Positions 24,923 to 33,059 of a stretch of DNA of 64,000 bases are shown piece after piece. Position numbers and translations under genes: made by a program. Source of the stretch: JAKVAV01 sp047633195. GTDB lineage: Bacteria > Bacteroidota > Bacteroidia > Flavobacteriales_D > Cryomorphaceae. The notes under the pieces are model-generated. The model was not told where the DNA came from. It made no database searches and saw only the letters and a list, made by a program, of their open reading frames with translations. Location: the NCBI GenBank assembly GCA_047633195.1, contig JBLIEU010000011.1:1-64000 (forward strand), given 5' to 3'. Within the stretch, counting starts at the first letter, position 1. Every line of letters begins with the position of its first letter.

Positions 24923-26015
24923 AGTCATCATAAGCGGAGGAGGTACGGGAGGACATGTCTTTCCTGCCATTGCTATAGCCGATGCCATCAAAGCTATGCG
25001 TCCCGAAGCGGAGTTTCTTTTCGTGGGTGCCATTGGTCGAATGGAGATGGAACGGGTGCCCAAAGCAGGATATGAAATTCGAGGACTTGATATCAGCGGT
25101 TTTCAGCGCAGCCTTTCGGCAAAGAATCTGAGCTTTCCATTGAAGGTCTTGAAGAGTTTGAAGGTCTCGCGAAAAATTATCAAAGAATTTAGGCCCGATG
25201 TGGCAGTGGGTGTAGGCGGATATGCCTCAGGGCCATTGCTCCACGTGGCTAGCCGAAAGAAAGTTCCCGCCTTGATTCAGGAACAGAATTCCTTTCCGGG
25301 AATTACCAATCGCCTTCTGGCGAAAAAGGTGAATAAAATTTGTGTCTCCTATGACGGGATGGAGAAATGGTTCCCACAGGAGAAGATCATCATGACGGGA
25401 AATCCCATACGGAGTAAGGTGGTGGATACCCAAGGAAAGAAAGAAGCAGGATTAAAGGCATTCGATCTCGATTCAGAAAAACCGACGCTTTTAATCGTTG
25501 GCGGAAGCCTGGGAGCCAGAACCATCAACGAGAGTATTGTTGGGGTTTTAGATGAAATAATCAACTCGAATTGCCAAGTCATTTGGCAAACGGGAAAACT
25601 TTATATCGAGAAAGCTCAGGCTATTCTCAAGGAGAAGAATGCTAGTAACGTTCGCGTGACTGCCTTCATCGAGGAAATGGACTTGGCGTATGCTGCTGCT
25701 GATCTCATTGTGTCGCGAGCAGGCGCAATGGCACTCTCTGAGCTTTGTTTGATCGGTAAGCCATCGGTTTTGGTGCCATCTCCCTATGTGGCAGAGGATC
25801 ACCAGACGAAAAACGCATTGGCCTTGGTGAAAAACGAAGCGGCCATTTTGGTAAGCGATGCCAACTCGCGCTTAGATTTGTGGCCGACGGTAAGCCAACT
25901 ACTCAAGAATGCAGATGCCAGAGAATCTCTGGCCAAGAATGCCAAAGCGATGGGCAAGCCAAATGCGGCGAAGAAGATAGCAGAAGAGGTATTGAAATTG
26001 ATTGAAAAGAATTGA
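24909..26015 (+). CDS. murG: UDP-GlcNAc transferase forming lipid II
   Basis: 368 residues from the ATG at 24909, chosen because GGGTGGHVFPAI then starts at residue 10 as in the family; an earlier frame start at 24861 lies inside ftsW. MurG transfers GlcNAc to lipid I on the cytoplasmic membrane face. Other motifs: VGVGGYASGP, QEQNSFPGITNR, GGSLGARTIN and SRAGAMALSELCLIGKPSVLVPSP (split over two helices). It overlaps ftsW by 14 bp and murC by 4 bp. Confidence 0.96.
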   Translation: MPSPRVIISGGGTGGHVFPAIAIADAIKAMRPEAEFLFVGAIGRMEMERVPKAGYEIRGLDISGFQRSLSAKNLSFPLKVLKSLKVSRKIIKEFRPDVAVGVGGYASGPLLHVASRKKVPALIQEQNSFPGITNRLLAKKVNKICVSYDGMEKWFPQEKIIMTGNPIRSKVVDTQGKKEAGLKAFDLDSEKPTLLIVGGSLGARTINESIVGVLDEIINSNCQVIWQTGKLYIEKAQAILKEKNASNVRVTAFIEEMDLAYAAADLIVSRAGAMALSELCLIGKPSVLVPSPYVAEDHQTKNALALVKNEAAILVSDANSRLDLWPTVSQLLKNADARESLAKNAKAMGKPNAAKKIAEEVLKLIEKN

Positions 26016-27391
26016 ATTTAAGCGGCATACATAAAGTCTACTTTTTTGGTATCGGAGGCATCGGTATGAGTGCCCTTGCTCGCTATTTCCATCAATTGGG
26101 ATTGGATGTAGCTGGTTATGACCGCACTCCTTCTCAGCTCACCAGTAAGCTGAAAGCTGAAGGTATTGAAGTGAATTTTGATGCAGCACCCGAGGCTATT
26201 CCTTCGCGTTTCGTTGACTCACCGCTGAGCGAAATGCTAGTGGTTTATACTCCTGCTATTCCCGAAAACAATGAGGGACTAGGATTTTGTAGAAGCCGAG
26301 GCTTTAACGTCATCAAGCGTTCGCAAGCCCTCGAAGCCATAGTAGGTGAGAAAAGAACATATGCCGTTGCGGGTACCCACGGGAAGACCACCACTTCCTC
26401 GATGGTAGCGCACTTATTGAATCAAGGAAAGCACAGTGCTACTGCCTTCCTCGGAGGCATTGCCACGAATTTCAATGCGAATTTGGTGGTGGGCAAAGAT
26501 TCGGATTTGGCTGTCGTGGAAGCTGACGAATACGACCGATCTTTTTTGAGACTGCGTCCATTCGTCGCGGCGATTACTTCGGTCGATGCCGATCATTTAG
26601 ACATATACGGAAACGCTGAATGCTTGCGTTCGAGCTTCGAAGAATTTGCTCAACTCGTTCCCAAAGATGGATTGCTTCTTATTCGAGAAGGCATCGAAAT
26701 GAAGGTGGGTGCACCCGTTTGGACATACGCCGTGGAAAGCGAAACCGCCGACCTCACTACCAAGAATCTTCGAGTAGAAGACGGAACCTACCTTTTTGAG
26801 GTTTGGCTCAAGGGCCAAAAGCTTGGGGAAATAGTCATGCGTTACCCTGGAAGGCACAATGCTGAAAATGCCTTGGCTGCCATCGGGATGGCTCTCCACG
26901 CCAATGTGAGCTGGGAAGAAATTACCGAAGGACTCAAAACTTTTCTTGGCGTTAAGCGACGCTTCGAATACCAAATAAGACGAGAGGACCGCGTGTACAT
27001 CGATGATTATGCGCATCATCCCACTGAGATTAGAGCCTGTGTGAATTCGGCCAAAGAGTTGTATCCCGAAAAGAGAATTACGGGAGTTTTTCAGCCGCAC
27101 CTTTATAGCCGAACACGTGACTTTTCCGATGAGTTTGCAGAGAGTCTTTCGGAGCTAAACGACCTTTTGTTGATGGATATTTATCCAGCACGAGAGGAGC
27201 CTATTGAGGGAGTGGACTCTCAAATGCTATTGAATAAGGTACGCTTGGTGAATAAAAAGTTGGTAGCCCCTGAAAACCTAGTGGAAGAAGTTCTGAGATT
27301 GAGCCCTGAAATACTCCTCACTATGGGTGCTGGAGATATTGACCGAATGATCGAACCTTTGAAAAACGCTCTTGATGAAGAAGATGAATAG
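26012..27391 (+). CDS. murC: UDP-MurNAc--L-alanine ligase
   Basis: 459 residues from a TTG start that overlaps the murG stop (TTGA). The N-terminal UDP-binding motif FFGIGGIGMSALA, ATP loop GTHGKTTT (121-128), EADEYDRSFLRL and the C-terminal DDYAHHPTEI and FQPHLYSRT motifs are all present. It adds the first L-alanine of the stem peptide. It is the third start of the TTGA type in this operon (murD, ftsW, murC). The end overlaps ftsQ by several bases. Confidence 0.96.
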   Translation: MNLSGIHKVYFFGIGGIGMSALARYFHQLGLDVAGYDRTPSQLTSKLKAEGIEVNFDAAPEAIPSRFVDSPLSEMLVVYTPAIPENNEGLGFCRSRGFNVIKRSQALEAIVGEKRTYAVAGTHGKTTTSSMVAHLLNQGKHSATAFLGGIATNFNANLVVGKDSDLAVVEADEYDRSFLRLRPFVAAITSVDADHLDIYGNAECLRSSFEEFAQLVPKDGLLLIREGIEMKVGAPVWTYAVESETADLTTKNLRVEDGTYLFEVWLKGQKLGEIVMRYPGRHNAENALAAIGMALHANVSWEEITEGLKTFLGVKRRFEYQIRREDRVYIDDYAHHPTEIRACVNSAKELYPEKRITGVFQPHLYSRTRDFSDEFAESLSELNDLLLMDIYPAREEPIEGVDSQMLLNKVRLVNKKLVAPENLVEEVLRLSPEILLTMGAGDIDRMIEPLKNALDEEDE

Positions 27392-28178
27392 AGCTTTACG
27401 TTGGCTGGGTTACTGCATAGCGATATGCGGTACCATTGTCATGCTTGGCTTTATTGAAAGCTCCAAGTCAGATGCGGTCTGCGAAGGAATTGAGGTGGAG
27501 TTTGTTCGCAATGTGGATGAACCTTTGCTGACGGAAGATTTCATTCGCCAAACGATTCTAAGTGTTTCCAACCAAATCGTTGGTCAGAATTTGCGCCAAG
27601 TCAATTTTGATCAACTGGAAGAGGCTTTGAACGAGATTCCTTTTTTGAATCATGCTGTGGTTTACGCAACGATTGACAATCGCTTGAAAGTAAGGGTGAC
27701 CGAGCGAACACCTTTTGTGAGACTCATCGATGAGAATGGTATTTCTGCCTTGATCGATGCAGATGGATACTTGATGCCTGTTTCAAAGATTTCTGCTTTG
27801 AGACTGCCTGTGATTACAGGAAGTTTTCGATTGGAAAAGTCGCTAGTAGAAATGAATCTGCACACAAGCGATTCGTTGGTGGAGCCAAAATTAGCGGAAG
27901 CTTACGAGATGGGAAGTCTGATTTACGGCGATAGCCTCTGGAAAGCACAGTTTCAGCACCTGTCGTTTGAGAGAAACGGAGATTTAATTGCCTTCCCACA
28001 GGTGGGCAATCACACGATAATATTTGGTTCTGAGCGTTTAGAAGAGAAGCTTGAAGTGCTTCGAATTTTTTACCGAGAAGGAATGAGCCAAGAAGCCTGG
28101 AATAAATACAAGTTAATAAACCTGAAATACAAGGATCAAATTGTTTGCACCAAAAAACACTCTTATGGAGGAACCTGA
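27375..28178 (+). CDS. ftsQ: Division protein FtsQ (POTRA domain)
   Basis: 267 residues from the ATG at 27375; 27384 is an alternative and both overlap the murC end. Short cytoplasmic tail, one membrane helix (about 9-27), then a POTRA domain (about 35-110: IEVEFVRNVDEPLLTEDFIRQ across two segments, FLNHAVVYATIDNRLKVRVTERTPFVRL). FtsQ links FtsL/FtsB to the FtsW/FtsI pair. Divergent at sequence level, but topology, domain order and position between murC and ftsA are characteristic. It overlaps the start region of ftsA by 14 bp. Confidence 0.88.
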   Translation: MKKMNRALRWLGYCIAICGTIVMLGFIESSKSDAVCEGIEVEFVRNVDEPLLTEDFIRQTILSVSNQIVGQNLRQVNFDQLEEALNEIPFLNHAVVYATIDNRLKVRVTERTPFVRLIDENGISALIDADGYLMPVSKISALRLPVITGSFRLEKSLVEMNLHTSDSLVEPKLAEAYEMGSLIYGDSLWKAQFQHLSFERNGDLIAFPQVGNHTIIFGSERLEEKLEVLRIFYREGMSQEAWNKYKLINLKYKDQIVCTKKHSYGGT

Positions 28179-29448
28179 AATCATCGTCGGACTAGACATT
28201 GGTACTACCAAAATTGCTTGCATCGTGGGCCGAATCAACGAGTTCGGTAAGGTGGAGATTATTGCTTTGGGTCAGTCTGAATCACTCGGTGTCAGAAGCG
28301 GAGTGGTAAGTAACATCAACCGAACGGTAGAGTCGATACAGCGCGCCGTAGATATGGCCGTTGAGCAATCGGGTGAAGAAGTAGGAGAAGTAATTGTCGG
28401 CATTGCAGGTCAGCATATCCGCAGCCTTCAGCACCGCGGAATCTTGACACGTAAGGCAAAAGACGCCGATGAAGAAATCTCTCAATTCGATATTGACAAC
28501 TTAGTGGAAGACATGCACCAATTGGTGATGAACCCGGGAGAGGAAATCATTCACGTCCTTCCGCAGGAATACATCGTCGATAATGAGCAAGGCATCAAAG
28601 ATCCCATCGGGATGGCGGGAATCAGGCTTGAGGCCAATTTCCACATCATCACGGGTAAGGTCAATGCCGTAAAGAACATTTATAAAAGCGTCAGCAAGGC
28701 CGATCTCGAAGTAGCTGAGTTGGTACTGGAACCACTTGCCTCTGCCGAATCAGTGCTTAGTCTCGAGGAGAAAGAAGCGGGAGTGGTCTTGGTAGACATC
28801 GGAGGTGGTACCACAGATATCGCCATTTTCCAAGATGGAATCATTCGCCATACGGCAGTTATTCCTTTTGGCGGAAACATCATTACCGACGATATCGCTT
28901 CGGGTTGCAGCATTTTGCGAAAGCATGCCGAGCAGCTCAAAGTGAAATTTGGTTCGGCCCTTAGCTCCGAAAGCATGGAGAACCAGATCGTGTGTATACC
29001 TGGATTCAGCGGCCGTGATCCAAAAGAAATTTCGATCCGCAATTTGGCCAATATCATCCAAGCGCGAACAGAAGAAATCGTGGAGCAAATCATCTACGAG
29101 ATCAAAAGTTCGGGGTACGAAAAACGCCTCATAGCTGGAATCGTGTTGACGGGTGGAGGATCTCAACTTAAGCACTTGCCCCAATTGGTGGAGTACTTGA
29201 CGGGTCTAGAAACCAGAATGGGGTACCCTACTGAGCACCTTGGAAAAGACAATAAAGCTGACCTTTCGAGCCCGATGTACGCTACGGGCATCGGCCTGGT
29301 ATTGAAAGGCTACCAATTGCTGCAAAAGAACAAGAAAAGAACTGCTGGCAAACGGGCGCCGATTCGCTCGGGCGGAAAAGACAAAATGAACTTATTTGAC
29401 AAAATTCTCTCGAAAGGACAAGCCTTTTTCGACGACGACGATATCTAA
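28165..29448 (+). CDS. ftsA: Division actin homologue FtsA
   Basis: 427 residues from the ATG at 28165; a frame opening at 28141 lies inside ftsQ. Actin-fold motifs: GLDIGTTKIACIVG (phosphate 1), VLVDIGGGTTDIAIFQDG (phosphate 2) and IVLTGGGSQLKHL (adenosine). It has the FtsA-specific 1C insertion. FtsA tethers FtsZ to the membrane, normally by a C-terminal amphipathic helix; here the end is FDKILSKGQAFFDDDDI, with a basic-aromatic helix followed by an acidic tip. It is 26 bp upstream of ftsZ. Confidence 0.95.
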   Translation: MEEPEIIVGLDIGTTKIACIVGRINEFGKVEIIALGQSESLGVRSGVVSNINRTVESIQRAVDMAVEQSGEEVGEVIVGIAGQHIRSLQHRGILTRKAKDADEEISQFDIDNLVEDMHQLVMNPGEEIIHVLPQEYIVDNEQGIKDPIGMAGIRLEANFHIITGKVNAVKNIYKSVSKADLEVAELVLEPLASAESVLSLEEKEAGVVLVDIGGGTTDIAIFQDGIIRHTAVIPFGGNIITDDIASGCSILRKHAEQLKVKFGSALSSESMENQIVCIPGFSGRDPKEISIRNLANIIQARTEEIVEQIIYEIKSSGYEKRLIAGIVLTGGGSQLKHLPQLVEYLTGLETRMGYPTEHLGKDNKADLSSPMYATGIGLVLKGYQLLQKNKKRTAGKRAPIRSGGKDKMNLFDKILSKGQAFFDDDDI

Positions 29449-29474
29449 AACACCAACTCTAAAACTCTCTTATT

Positions 29475-31058
29475 ATGGAATTCGATATGCCAAAAAACCA
29501 ATCCTCTATCATCAAAGTCATTGGTGTAGGAGGTGGCGGTAGCAACGCGGTAAACCACATGTACGAGGCGGGAATCAAAGGGGTGGACTTCATCGTCTGC
29601 AACACCGACTCTCAAGCGCTCGACATTAGTCCAGTGCCCATTAAGGTTCAACTTGGCCAAAGCCTTACTGAAGGCCGCGGTGCTGGTTCTATTCCCGATG
29701 TGGGGCGCAACGCTGCCATCGAGAACTTGGACGATATACACGAAATACTTTCTCACAATACTCATATGGTATTTGTGACCGCTGGAATGGGCGGTGGAAC
29801 GGGAACAGGAGCCGCACCGGTCATTGCCAAAGCGGCAAAAGATATGGGTATCCTGACCGTTGGGATCGTTACGATTCCTTTCACCTTTGAAGGAAAAAAA
29901 CGGATGCTTCAGGCTGCTGAGGGCTTGCGTGAAATGCGCGCCTCGGTAGACACGCTGTTGGTGATTACCAACGACAAGCTTCGTGAGATTTATGGAAACC
30001 TTTCTCTGAAGAATGCCTTCTCTCAAGCGGATGGTGTTCTGTCTATTGCTGCTAAGGGAATCGCTGAGATTATCTCGGTTACAGGTGCGATCAACGTGGA
30101 TATGAACGACGTGAACACCGTAATGAAAGATAGCGGCGTGGCCATTATGGGACAGGGAACTGCCCGCGGTGAGAACCGCGCGCTCAAGTCTGCTAAAGAA
30201 GCCTTAGAGTCGCCTTTGCTCAACGACAACAACATAGAAGGAGCCAAGTACATCCTACTCAACATCACTTACGGTGAGAGTGAGATTATGATGGACGAGA
30301 TCTCAGATATTACCGATTACATCCAGCAGGCGGCAGGATCTACTGCCGATGTGATTTGGGGCCACGGAAACGACGATAGCCTCGCTGATGATGAGGTGAG
30401 CGTTACCATCATCGCCACGGGATTTAAGATTACTCCTGATACTGGTTTTGAAATGGATGAGCCCGTGCGCCATGTCCTTGCAACGGATGAGAAGAAGGAA
30501 ACTCCTGTGGCCAAGCAAATGGATGATCCGATGGGATCTTCAGATGATGTGGAGCCCTACTTGAAAGATGCAAAGCCCTCTGCGGTGCAACCAACAGAAG
30601 CTAACAAACCAGCCGACGAGGTTCAGCGTTTTAACCTTTTTGAGGCAGAAGATTCCGCTGAGAAAGTTCAAAGCGAAACGAAGGACCAAGAAAAAACTTC
30701 CACTGCTCAAAAAGTTGAAGAACCACTCGAAGAGAAAAAATACTACACATTAGGCGAAACGACTGAGGAAGAAGGAACTCTCGGGAACCGAGTGAATGCT
30801 GAAGTGGTGAACCAAGTGAACCGCGAGCGTCTGCGCAACTTGCGCGAGATGGCCGACCGTTTGAAAACTCCTGAGGGATTGACCCAATTAGAAAAAGAAC
30901 CAGCCTACAAGCGTAGAAATGTTCGTTTGGACAATATCCCGCACAGCAGCGACTCGGAGGTTTCTAAGTATACCTTATCTCCTGAAGAGGATGAAGATGG
31001 AAACAAGCGTTCTGGTTTACGACCGAACAATCCATTCTTACATGACAACGTAGATTAA
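29475..31058 (+). CDS. ftsZ: Tubulin-like division GTPase FtsZ
   Basis: 527 residues. The GTPase core (about 1-320) has GVGGGGSNAVNHM (17-29) and the tubulin signature GMGGGTGTGAAP (104-115). The linker after it (about 330-500) is long and acidic, making the protein much longer than the E. coli protein (383) as in other Bacteroidota. The C-terminal peptide reads GLRPNNPFLHDNVD and should bind FtsA. It is the last division gene of the operon. About 115 bp separate it from the next gene, so a secondary promoter for yqeY is possible. Confidence 0.96.
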   Translation: MEFDMPKNQSSIIKVIGVGGGGSNAVNHMYEAGIKGVDFIVCNTDSQALDISPVPIKVQLGQSLTEGRGAGSIPDVGRNAAIENLDDIHEILSHNTHMVFVTAGMGGGTGTGAAPVIAKAAKDMGILTVGIVTIPFTFEGKKRMLQAAEGLREMRASVDTLLVITNDKLREIYGNLSLKNAFSQADGVLSIAAKGIAEIISVTGAINVDMNDVNTVMKDSGVAIMGQGTARGENRALKSAKEALESPLLNDNNIEGAKYILLNITYGESEIMMDEISDITDYIQQAAGSTADVIWGHGNDDSLADDEVSVTIIATGFKITPDTGFEMDEPVRHVLATDEKKETPVAKQMDDPMGSSDDVEPYLKDAKPSAVQPTEANKPADEVQRFNLFEAEDSAEKVQSETKDQEKTSTAQKVEEPLEEKKYYTLGETTEEEGTLGNRVNAEVVNQVNRERLRNLREMADRLKTPEGLTQLEKEPAYKRRNVRLDNIPHSSDSEVSKYTLSPEEDEDGNKRSGLRPNNPFLHDNVD

Positions 31059-31173
31059 TAAACGGCGATTTTGATCTTAAAAATGACTTGAGATAGCCCG
31101 CTATTACTTCTTCATTTTTAGTTGAAGCTCACTGCTTATCGATTATTAGTTAAGATTTGAATTTATTGAAAAC

Positions 31174-31629
31174 ATGAGAATGTCACTAGCAGATAAAATA
31201 AACGATGGCTTGAAAACGGCCATGAAGAATAGGGAAAAGGACAAGCTGGCAGTTTTGCGCGCAGTGAAGTCCGAATTACTTTTGCACGCCACCAAAGGTG
31301 GTGATGGAGACATTACAGAAGCTGAGGAAATGAAAATCCTCATTAAGCTTTACAAGCAAAGGAAAGAGTCTGCCGCCCTCTACTCAGATCAGGGAAGAGA
31401 AGACCTTGCGGAAGAAGAAGTGTTTCAGGCAGGAGTGATTGAGGAGTTTCTTCCCGCACAAATGTCAGAAGCCGATATTGAAGCCAAGGTGAGTCAGATC
31501 ATAGCTGATACGGGCGCTGAAGGAATGAGAGATATGGGAAAGGTAATGGGTCAAGCCAATGCCGCCATGGCTGGAAAAGCGGATGGAAGCCTAGTGGCGA
31601 AGATTGTTAAAGCGAAACTAGGTTCTTAG
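31174..31629 (+). CDS. GatB/YqeY domain protein
   Basis: 151 residues (149 if the second ATG at 31180 is used). The whole protein is a YqeY-type helical domain related to the tail of GatB in tRNA amidotransferase: LADKINDGLKTAMKNREKD, LRAVKSELL and EEFLPAQMSEADIEAKVSQ. The free-standing form is widespread, is thought to interact with tRNA or glutamine amidotransferase, and has no proven reaction. It often follows ftsZ in this phylum. A clear terminator lies 24 bp after the stop, ending the dcw transcript. Confidence 0.9.
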   Translation: MRMSLADKINDGLKTAMKNREKDKLAVLRAVKSELLLHATKGGDGDITEAEEMKILIKLYKQRKESAALYSDQGREDLAEEEVFQAGVIEEFLPAQMSEADIEAKVSQIIADTGAEGMRDMGKVMGQANAAMAGKADGSLVAKIVKAKLGS

Positions 31630-31652
31630 AATATTTAAGAGTTGGAAAATGG

Positions 31653-31676
31653 AAAAGGGGCGTTGAGCCCCTTTTT
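31653..31676 (+). terminator. Intrinsic terminator at the end of the dcw-yqeY operon
   Basis: Stem aaaaggggc / gccccttttt with a 5-base loop (gttga) and a T run (cttttttgtttt). It lies 24 bp after the yqeY stop and before the convergent response regulator gene. Confidence 0.85.
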
Positions 31677-31714
31677 TGTTTTTAGAAATGATCAATACGT
31701 TCATTTAGAGAATT

Positions 31715-32410
31715 TCACTGGCTCTCCTCCAACTTAAATCCAACCCCGTGTACATTCTTGATGCTCACACCTTGATCGTGCTGGAGGTATTTGCGCAGCT
31801 TGCTAATAAATACATCTAAGCTTCTCCCCACGAAGTAACTGTCATCACCCCAAACCAGATTGGTGATAAGCTCTCGCTCGATGACTTGGTTTTTTTGTTC
31901 GCAGAGGATCTTTAGAATTCCCGCTTCTTTTTTGGTCAGAACCTTTAAGAAGTCGCCTGCCTGCAATTCGTAATTCTCCGGATTGAAGGTGTACGAACCG
32001 ATTTTGAAACCTTCTGTTTTGCCGTTTCCATTCGCGAGGTTGTTGCGCCTCAAGATGGCTTCTAACCGCAGCAGGAACTCTTCGTTGCTAAAAGGTTTGG
32101 TGATGTAATCGTCTCCTCCCGAGCGAAAGCCTTCCACCTTGTCTTGGGTCATGCTTTTTGCCGTAAGGAAAACGATGGGCACCTGCTGATTGATTTTGCG
32201 AATGTCGCGGGCCAACTCAAAACCACCTTTCTTGGGCATCATCACATCCAGAATGCACAGATCGTAGGGATGGGAATTGAATTGCTTTAGACCTTCTTTC
32301 CCATCTCGACTTAGGTGAACCATATAGCCAGCTGCAGAAAGGGTGTCTTGAATCACAAAGCCCAAAGAAGGGTCGTCTTCGACTAGCAGTATTTTGATGG
32401 TACGAGTCAC
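31715..32410 (-). CDS. rprY: OmpR-family response regulator (RprY-like)
   Basis: 231 residues. Receiver domain with E11/D12/D13, phospho-acceptor D55 (LCILDVMMPKKGG), T83 and K105; a winged-helix domain follows (about 130-230) with LVWGDDSYFVGRSLDVFISKLRKYL split over two elements. It resembles RprY, the regulator encoded with RprX in Bacteroides. Its kinase gene is upstream on the same strand but separated from it by a toxin-antitoxin pair, which is unusual because such pairs are normally adjacent. Symbol by similarity in architecture; regulon unknown. Confidence 0.8.
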   Translation of the reverse strand: MTRTIKILLVEDDPSLGFVIQDTLSAAGYMVHLSRDGKEGLKQFNSHPYDLCILDVMMPKKGGFELARDIRKINQQVPIVFLTAKSMTQDKVEGFRSGGDDYITKPFSNEEFLLRLEAILRRNNLANGNGKTEGFKIGSYTFNPENYELQAGDFLKVLTKKEAGILKILCEQKNQVIERELITNLVWGDDSYFVGRSLDVFISKLRKYLQHDQGVSIKNVHGVGFKLEESQ

Positions 32411-32512
32411 AGTTTATGTCTTAAAAGTCGAATTTTGATTTGGCTGAAATTTAATGGAGCGGAGAACACAAAGGATAAATGTGATAGCAAGGACCAGAGA
32501 CTAGACGAAAAA

Positions 32513-32829
32513 CTATTCACCATTAAAATTTGAAAAGTCGTATGTATTTCCACGCAGTCTTTCTGTTCGGTGAATCATCAGAATATCGATTTGAGTGACG
32601 TTTACGATATGGTAAACAATCCAGTAATTGTTCCTTATCAACTCCCTGATTTTCTCGTTTCCAAATTCGACTATCATTTTGCCTGAATGTGGATTCTTTT
32701 CCAAAATGTCTACGGAATTAAACAGTCTCTTGACGGCCAATGAGCGTACCTCTCAGAATCATTGGCGATGTATTCTCCAATTTCGTTCAGGTCGTCAATG
32801 GCCGAATCAGTCCATACTATTTTAGCCAT
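32513..32829 (-). pseudogene. RelE/ParE-family toxin gene broken by a 1-base frameshift
   Basis: The ATG at 32829 opens MAKIVWTDSAIDDLNEIG and continues to SERYA, then reads into a stop within 11 codons. In the next frame the protein goes on: LAVKRLFNSVDILEKNPHSG, then VEFGNEKIRELI, NYWIVYHIV and IDILMIHRTERL. Joining the frames near 32742 gives about 104 residues, the usual length of a ParE/RelE toxin, and restores the family pattern (SERYAxLAVKRLF). So one base is missing. The toxin should be inactive unless the ribosome shifts or the base is a sequencing error. It overlaps the antitoxin gene by 13 bp, the usual coupling in such pairs. Confidence 0.8.
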
Positions 32830-32999
32830 TTCTTAGGCTTCTCCTTGGCTTCTTTCTTCGAATGAACTCTACCGTTTAAGGAATCATCCAGCCCCTTTTC
32901 CACTTTTTCTACGAAGATCAAATGATCTACGAATTGATCAATTGTGAAAGACTCAGGTAGTTGATCCAGTGAATTTACTATTTGAGCTTTTGTTCGCAT
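32817..32999 (-). CDS. Antitoxin of the ParE-like pair
   Basis: 60 residues: MRTKAQIVNSLDQLPESF, then a helical segment DQFVDHLIFVEKVEKGLDD and a lysine-rich end (KKEAKEKPKKWLK). This pattern is that of short Bacteroidota antitoxins encoded just before RelE/ParE toxins; the C-terminal part normally wraps the toxin. It shares 13 bp with the toxin start. It still reads as intact, so the cell may keep the antidote while the toxin is broken. The family name is uncertain; the role rests on gene order. Confidence 0.7.
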   Translation of the reverse strand: MRTKAQIVNSLDQLPESFTIDQFVDHLIFVEKVEKGLDDSLNGRVHSKKEAKEKPKKWLK

Positions 33000-33059
33000 A
33001 TCTCTATGTTTGAATTTAAGTTAGTGAATCGGTATTGAAATTATCCTTGGCTTTTTATG

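Noticed and set aside
14815..31629. Absence of murF and ddl as a deletion
   Set aside because: These genes are commonly outside the dcw cluster in Bacteroidota, so their absence here is not evidence of loss.
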